In this document: positions 25,228 to 29,278 of the stretch, one piece after another
Layout of the letters: every line of letters begins with the position of its first letter
Numbering within the stretch: position 1 is the first letter of the stretch
Assembly (NCBI GenBank): GCA_035711845.1
Contig: DASTBU010000008.1
Span: 1-29,278, forward strand
DNA from: DASTBU01 sp035711845
Lineage (GTDB): Bacteria; Acidobacteriota; Vicinamibacteria; Vicinamibacterales; 2-12-FULL-66-21
Length of the DNA stretch: 29,278 nt
Reading direction: 5' to 3'
Program-made: the position numbers and the translations under genes
Notes under the pieces: model-generated
What the model was told of the DNA's origin: nothing
The model's input: only the letters and a program-made list of their open reading frames with translations
Database searches by the model: none

Positions 25228-25395
25228 TCAGAACCCGCCCGCACACACCCAATGTCGGGAGTGACCCCGCGGCTTCCACCAAGTGAACCACGTGTGTCCG
25301 CGCGCCTTCCCCCGACAGATATAGGAGATGGCGTAGGGAAGCCACAGCGCGATGACGAGCACGATCGCGAGGACGTAAGCGGTCGAGATCTCCAT
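25228..25395 (-). CDS. Small single-pass membrane protein (55 residues), hypothetical
   Basis: This short gene has a strong ribosome binding site: GGGGGAG 7 bases before the ATG at 25395. The product starts MEISTAYVLAIVLVIALWLP, one hydrophobic helix of about 18 residues. It then turns basic and aromatic (CRGKARGHTWFTWWKPRGHS) and ends WVCAGGF. It contains two cysteines and four tryptophans after or at the end of the helix. It lies 107 bp upstream of the kinase gene on the same strand and could share a promoter with it. I do not recognise the family. The clear Shine-Dalgarno and the membrane-helix composition make a real gene likely. Confidence 0.6.
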   Translation of the reverse strand: MEISTAYVLAIVLVIALWLPYAISYICRGKARGHTWFTWWKPRGHSRHWVCAGGF

Positions 25396-25661
25396 CGTTC
25401 AGCTCCCCCGGCGCGATCGGATACTCCACCTGCAAGCTACGGTGCTGGGCGCCCGGCTCGTCTTTTGCCACTGACTGCGGGGCGACCGGTAACGCTTTAG
25501 TAGTCACCAGGCGTGCAGCGCGAGCTATTCGTGGCGTGCCCACCGCGAATCCGCTGGTCATTGAAAGTCACCTGGCTGTCCAATAGAATCTGTCGACTCC
25601 CAGCTGTGCCCGACGAGCGGTGCGCTGCCCCTCCGACACTCGAGCCTCCGCGCCGGCCCTG

Positions 25662-25702
25662 CTCACCGGAATCTCACGGAATGCTCACCCATACGTGAAG
25701 AC
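25662..25702 (+). promoter_or_regulatory. 11-bp-period direct-repeat operator upstream of the ADOP permease
   Basis: CTCAC occurs at 25662, 25673 and 25684, exactly 11 bp apart, followed at the next 11-bp step (25695) by GTGAAGAC. The same layout occurs at 28862-28902. Direct half-sites with an 11-bp period on one DNA face are typical of PhoB/OmpR-type winged-helix response regulators. The rest of the 396-bp gap (25396-25791) holds no convincing gene. Confidence 0.6.
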
Positions 25703-25791
25703 ATCGGCTGGTCCGTGGGGGATGCTTCCATCCCCAGCTCGATGAGGATGGCCAGATGTACCGACGTGCGCGGACGGGAGGAGTGGAGCGT

Positions 25792-28260
25792 ATGAATGCC
25801 GGCCTGACCGCGGTCTCGTGGCTCGACTGGAAGCTGGGCGCGCGTCTGCTGCTGAAATATCCCGCGCTCACGATCATCGGCGGCCTCTCGCTGGCGGGCG
25901 CCATCGCGATTGGGGCGGTCGGCATCGAGGTCGCGGACGAACTGCTGTACAAACGGCTGCCGTTCGACGAAGGCGGCCGGGTCGTGCGCCTCGAGACCCA
26001 GGACACAGCGGCGTCACGCGTGGAGTCGAGGGTGCTCCACGATTTCGCGATCTGGCGGCGGTCTCTGAAGACGGTGGTGGAGCTCGGCGCCGCCCGCGTG
26101 AGCGAGCGCAACGTGCTCACGGGCGAAGGCGGTGTCGAATCGCTGCGCGTGGCGGAGATCACAGCGTCTGCGTTTCCGCTCACCCGCGTGCCGCCGTTGC
26201 TCGGCCGACCGCTGCGGCCGACGGACGAAATGCAGGGTGCGGAGCCCGTCGTGGTCCTGGGTTACGACGTCTGGCAGAGACAGTTCCTCCAGGACCCGGC
26301 GATCATCGGCCGCGTCGTGACGGTGGGCCGCACGGCTCGCACCGTGGTCGGCGTGATGCCGCCGCGTTTCGGCTTCCCGCGCAATCAGCAGCTGTGGGTG
26401 CCCTTGCCGGTGCAGAACGCGGCGCCGCGCGATGGGCCGGCTGTGCAAGTGTTCGGCCGCCTTGCCGACGGAGCGAGCTGGCGGGATGCCGCGGCGGAGC
26501 TCGACGTCGTCTCGGCACGCTCGGCCGCCGACCAGCCGGCCACCCACGCGCGGCTGCGCACGCGCGTTCGCGCATTCGCCGGACGCACGCCAGGTGATCC
26601 GCTGCGGCTGGAAGATCTGGCGGTCCACGCCATCGTCCTGCTGCTGCTGGGAGCGGTGTCGGCGAACGTCGCGACGCTGATCTTCGCGCGCACGGCAATG
26701 CGCGAATCGGAGATCCTGGTCCGCCACGCGCTGGGGGCGAGCCGTGCCCGCGTGATCGTGCAGATCGTCACCGAAGGGCTCGTGCTTGCCCTCGCCGCTG
26801 CCGTGCTCGGGCTCGTCGCGGCCCAGACGACCATGCGCTATGCCTGGACCCGTGCGACGCTGATCACTGGGGACGACCTTCCGTTCTGGGTGGATCTGAA
26901 GCTCGAGCCTGCCACCATCTCGTATGCGCTGCTGCTCGCGCTCGTTGCGGCGGCACTGATCGGCCTGCTGCCCGCACTGAAGGCCACCGGCGCGGCCGTC
27001 CAGCGGGGACTGCAGGGGATCACGAGCACCGGTGGGACGATGAAGTTCGGCGGCATCTGGTCGTTCATCATCGGCGCGCAGGTGGCCTGCACGCTGCTGT
27101 TCGTGCCCGCCGCGGTAGGGATCTTCACCAACACCCTCGACGATCAGTCGGGATCGGCGGAGTTCCCGGCGGAGCATTACCTGACCTTTCGTTTCAGCAT
27201 GGATAACGAAGCGCTGGCCGGCGAGCATGGTGTGCCTGACGATGGGCAGATCGCCGCGCGTCGCGCGCTCGCATACGAAGAATTCGCGGGCCGGTTGCGT
27301 GAGGAGCCTGGTGTGACGCACGTGACGCACGGCGATCGCCTGCCGACGATGTACCCGGAGTGGGTGTCGGTGGAAATGGAGCAGGACGGTGCACCTCCGG
27401 CTCGCCTGCAGGGCAATTTCGAGGGCGGATTCGCGATGGCGGCTGTCGGTGCCGGCTATCACGAGGCGTTCGGCGCCCGGATCGTGGCCGGTCGCGCCTT
27501 GCATGCGGCTGACGCCGGCGCGCCGAACGGGCCCGTCGTGGTCAACGAGGCGTTCATGCGCGTGGTGGGCAGGAATCCCGTGGGCGCGCGAATCCGAACG
27601 CTCCAGGGAGGCAGCGAGCGCGAGCCGGGACCCTGGCACGAGATCGTTGGCGTGGTCACCGATCTGTGGACGCTCCCCGCCGATTGGAGTGAGGCGGCGT
27701 ACGTCTATCGCGCAGCCTCCGCCGCGGAGTTCGATCCTGTCGCGGTCGCTGTGCGCGTCGCGGGGGACGCAGCGCCGCTTGCGCCCCGCGTCGCCGCCGT
27801 TGCGCGGCAGGTCGATGCGGGCCTGCACCTCCGGGATATCGTCACCCTCGACGACATCGTCGCACAGGAGCACAGACGGATGGTGGGCGGCAGCGTCGTC
27901 TTCGGCAGCGTTCTGCTCGTGGCGCTGGTCTTCTCAGCGGCCGGTCTATACGCGCTCATGGCCGTCGCCGTGGCGCGTCGCACCCGCGAGATTGGGATCC
28001 GTGTCGCACTCGGCGCCAGCCCCCGGCACGTGCTCCGGAGCGTGTTCGCCCGTGCGGGTCGTCAGCTCGGCGGCGGCATCATCGCCGGTAGCAGCCTCAT
28101 CCTGCTCCTCGCATGGCGCGCCGACAGCCTGACCGCGGATCTCCTCGTGTCGTCGGCGATCACGTCCGCCATCATGGCGGCGGTGGGCGTGCTTGCGTGC
28201 GCCACACCGGCGCGTCGAGCACTGCGTGTTCAACCGACCGAGGCGCTCCGGCAGATGTGA
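25792..28260 (+). CDS. ADOP-like ABC transporter permease (FtsX/MacB_PCD)
   Basis: The product is about 822 residues and has the architecture of large permeases common in Acidobacteriota. It comprises an N-terminal membrane helix (near LTIIGGLSLAGAIAIGAVGI), a MacB-type periplasmic domain, and a first FtsX block of three helices (LVRHALGASRARVIVQIVTE near residue 330). A second periplasmic domain and a C-terminal FtsX block follow (REIGIRVALGASPRHVLRSV, ending VQPTEALRQM). Such proteins work with a MacB-like ATPase in export or envelope remodelling; no ATPase gene is in the window. An in-frame ATG at 25756 also has an acceptable GAGGA. I prefer 25792, which has GGGAGGAG upstream and begins near the conserved LDWKLGARLL. 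It is preceded by the CTCAC operator. Confidence 0.88.
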   Translation: MNAGLTAVSWLDWKLGARLLLKYPALTIIGGLSLAGAIAIGAVGIEVADELLYKRLPFDEGGRVVRLETQDTAASRVESRVLHDFAIWRRSLKTVVELGAARVSERNVLTGEGGVESLRVAEITASAFPLTRVPPLLGRPLRPTDEMQGAEPVVVLGYDVWQRQFLQDPAIIGRVVTVGRTARTVVGVMPPRFGFPRNQQLWVPLPVQNAAPRDGPAVQVFGRLADGASWRDAAAELDVVSARSAADQPATHARLRTRVRAFAGRTPGDPLRLEDLAVHAIVLLLLGAVSANVATLIFARTAMRESEILVRHALGASRARVIVQIVTEGLVLALAAAVLGLVAAQTTMRYAWTRATLITGDDLPFWVDLKLEPATISYALLLALVAAALIGLLPALKATGAAVQRGLQGITSTGGTMKFGGIWSFIIGAQVACTLLFVPAAVGIFTNTLDDQSGSAEFPAEHYLTFRFSMDNEALAGEHGVPDDGQIAARRALAYEEFAGRLREEPGVTHVTHGDRLPTMYPEWVSVEMEQDGAPPARLQGNFEGGFAMAAVGAGYHEAFGARIVAGRALHAADAGAPNGPVVVNEAFMRVVGRNPVGARIRTLQGGSEREPGPWHEIVGVVTDLWTLPADWSEAAYVYRAASAAEFDPVAVAVRVAGDAAPLAPRVAAVARQVDAGLHLRDIVTLDDIVAQEHRRMVGGSVVFGSVLLVALVFSAAGLYALMAVAVARRTREIGIRVALGASPRHVLRSVFARAGRQLGGGIIAGSSLILLLAWRADSLTADLLVSSAITSAIMAAVGVLACATPARRALRVQPTEALRQM

Positions 28261-28335
28261 TGTGTTGCCGGGGGCCGAGTATCGCGCGTCCTCCTTGGAA
28301 CCCGAATAGCTCGCGAGAAGTCGCCTCTAGTGGGG

Positions 28336-28510
28336 AGGCGTCTCGAAATCGACCCCGACGAGGCGAAAGTCATCCAGCGCATGTTCGAGGGGGCGCCAGT
28401 GGGGCCGGCCGACGACAGTCGTGGAGCGCCTCAACGCTGAAGGTATCCCTGGGACCGGCGGAAAGCGGTGGACCAGGAACCCCATCGCACGGATGCTCAG
28501 GAATGAACGC
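28336..28510 (+). pseudogene. Serine recombinase (resolvase/invertase) relic
   Basis: Three neighbouring frames together read like the Recombinase domain of large serine recombinases: RRLEIDPDEAKVIQRMFEG (28336-28392), then SGAGRR (28398-28415), then VVERLNAEGIPGTGGKRWTR and MLRNER to 28510. Two frame changes separate the pieces, and no catalytic N-terminal domain is found upstream. It is the remnant of an integrated element or of a site-specific recombinase gene. Confidence 0.7.
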
Positions 28511-28861
28511 TCCTCGAAGGATGCCCATCCACATACGGGTCGAAGGTCAGCTCTCCCAGCGAAGTGGAGAACGGGTCATAGGTGGCGAGTGCGGGCGAGG
28601 ACAGACTGAAGTTGTCCAGGAAAGGCCTCCGAATTCCGACGCTGGAGGCCCTCGTGTTGCTGAACACCCCTACGTCAGCCAGCGTAGCAAGGGAAAACCC
28701 GGCGATCCCGAGTGTTGCCGGCGCGGTTTCCAGCCCGTTGTTGAAGATCTGAGGGGTAACCGGGACCACGCATGATTTGCCGGGCAGACGCCGATCCGAA
28801 GCCGATGCCCGATCCGGCGGGTTCGCTGCCGGCGTGCGACAATCCGGGCGGTAGCGAGCTT
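28511..28861. other. Intergenic region after the recombinase relic
   Basis: About 350 bp without a firm gene. A 90-codon minus-strand frame (28497-28769, GTG start) has a fairly protein-like composition (for example RRPFLDNFSLSSPALATYDP) but no ribosome binding site and no recognised family. It may be the remnant of another gene. Confidence 0.35.
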
Positions 28862-28902
28862 CTCACAGACACCTCACGCGATGCTCACCGAACGCTGAAG
28901 AC
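28862..28902 (+). promoter_or_regulatory. 11-bp-period direct-repeat operator upstream of the serine hydrolase
   Basis: CTCAC at 28862, 28873 and 28884, then CTGAAGAC at 28895, all 11 bp apart. The half-sites and the flanking bases (ATG before the third copy, GAAGAC after the fourth) match the element at 25662-25702. The hydrolase GTG lies 82 bp downstream of the element. Confidence 0.6.
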
Positions 28903-28983
28903 TCGACCGGCACGAACGAAGATCCTGCAGCGCAGCTGAATGGCATGACGCGGTCAAGAGCTGACCACACAACTGGAGGACAC

Positions 28984-29278
28984 GTGTCCCAGGGCCGGAT
29001 CCAAACCTTACTCGCGCTGGTCGTCGTGGCCGTCGGGCTGCTGCTCGCGGCGATTCTGGGGCTTTTTGCGTACATGAGCGCCACGGCGACGCCCCTCCAC
29101 CCGGACCCGAACGGCGTGCCATCGCTTACGCGATCGAACCCATCGCGACAATGGGCCGGCGCGGTGGAACGCGGGCGACAAATCATGCGCGCGGGCCTCG
29201 CCGAGCAGAACCTGCCGGGGCTTTCGGTGGCGGTCGGCGTCGATGGCGACATCGTGTGGGCCGAGGGCTTTGGTTGGG
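28984..29278 (+). CDS. Beta-lactamase-family serine hydrolase, N-terminal part
   Basis: The gene runs off the window end; 98 codons are visible. The start is GTG with GGAGG 4 bases upstream. Residues about 7-31 form a hydrophobic signal or anchor (LLALVVVAVGLLLAAILGLF). The mature part reaches the conserved beginning of the class C beta-lactamase/esterase fold (LPGLSVAVGVDGDIVWAEGF). The catalytic SxxK lies beyond the window and cannot be checked. It shares an upstream operator layout with the ADOP permease, so the two may be co-regulated. The substrate could be a peptide, ester or beta-lactam. Confidence 0.82.
   Translation, partial: MSQGRIQTLLALVVVAVGLLLAAILGLFAYMSATATPLHPDPNGVPSLTRSNPSRQWAGAVERGRQIMRAGLAEQNLPGLSVAVGVDGDIVWAEGFGW

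Noticed and set aside
26014..27873. 619-codon minus-strand frame opposite the ADOP permease
   Set aside because: Arg/His/Gln/Asp-rich shadow composition, no ribosome binding site, and the permease on the other strand has FtsX motifs.

Overview
This is a GC-rich chromosomal window. It most probably comes from an Acidobacteriota member of the Vicinamibacteria type. That assignment is an inference from gene content: an FtsX/MacB-type (ADOP-like) permease, PknB-type kinases fused to TPR regions, a PQQ-dependent sugar dehydrogenase, Ku, ergothioneine genes, and a tig-clpP-clpX-lon-engB-rho order. No rRNA or other phylogenetic marker is present to prove it.

Layout. Positions 1-3550 carry an Na+/alanine symporter, then a minus-strand operon of ECF sigma factor, zinc-finger anti-sigma factor and a Spy/CpxP-like periplasmic protein. 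A second Spy/CpxP-like gene diverges from that operon, and matching ECF-type promoter candidates face both ways in the shared intergenic region. Positions 3746-6024 hold a DUF2207-type membrane protein and two overlapping small genes of unknown function. Positions 6272-12188 hold a WYL regulator, a PQQ sugar dehydrogenase, egtB-egtD (ergothioneine) and ku. Positions 12472-21014 are the housekeeping core: tRNA-Leu(UAG), tig, clpP, clpX, lon, engB and rho, all on the plus strand. These supply nascent-chain folding, ATP-dependent proteolysis, ribosome assembly and transcription termination.

Positions 21271-29278 are accessory and partly decayed. They contain a Tat-type hemerythrin protein, a degenerate kinase fragment, a second kinase-TPR gene with two apparent frameshifts, a 55-residue membrane protein, a large ADOP-like permease, a serine recombinase relic, and the 5' end of a beta-lactamase-family serine hydrolase.

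The two most distinctive non-coding signals are these. First, a set of intergenic arrays is built from 7-bp units (CATTCAG/TGCTGAA, CCCGAGT/CCCGAGC, CCTTCAG, GTCGACA, GTCCCTG). Several are arranged as long inverted repeats, and they abut or even supply start and stop codons. Second, a four-step 11-bp-period operator (CTCAC, CTCAC, CTCAC, STGAA) occurs upstream of both the ADOP permease and the serine hydrolase. This suggests a shared OmpR/PhoB-type regulator that is not encoded in the window.
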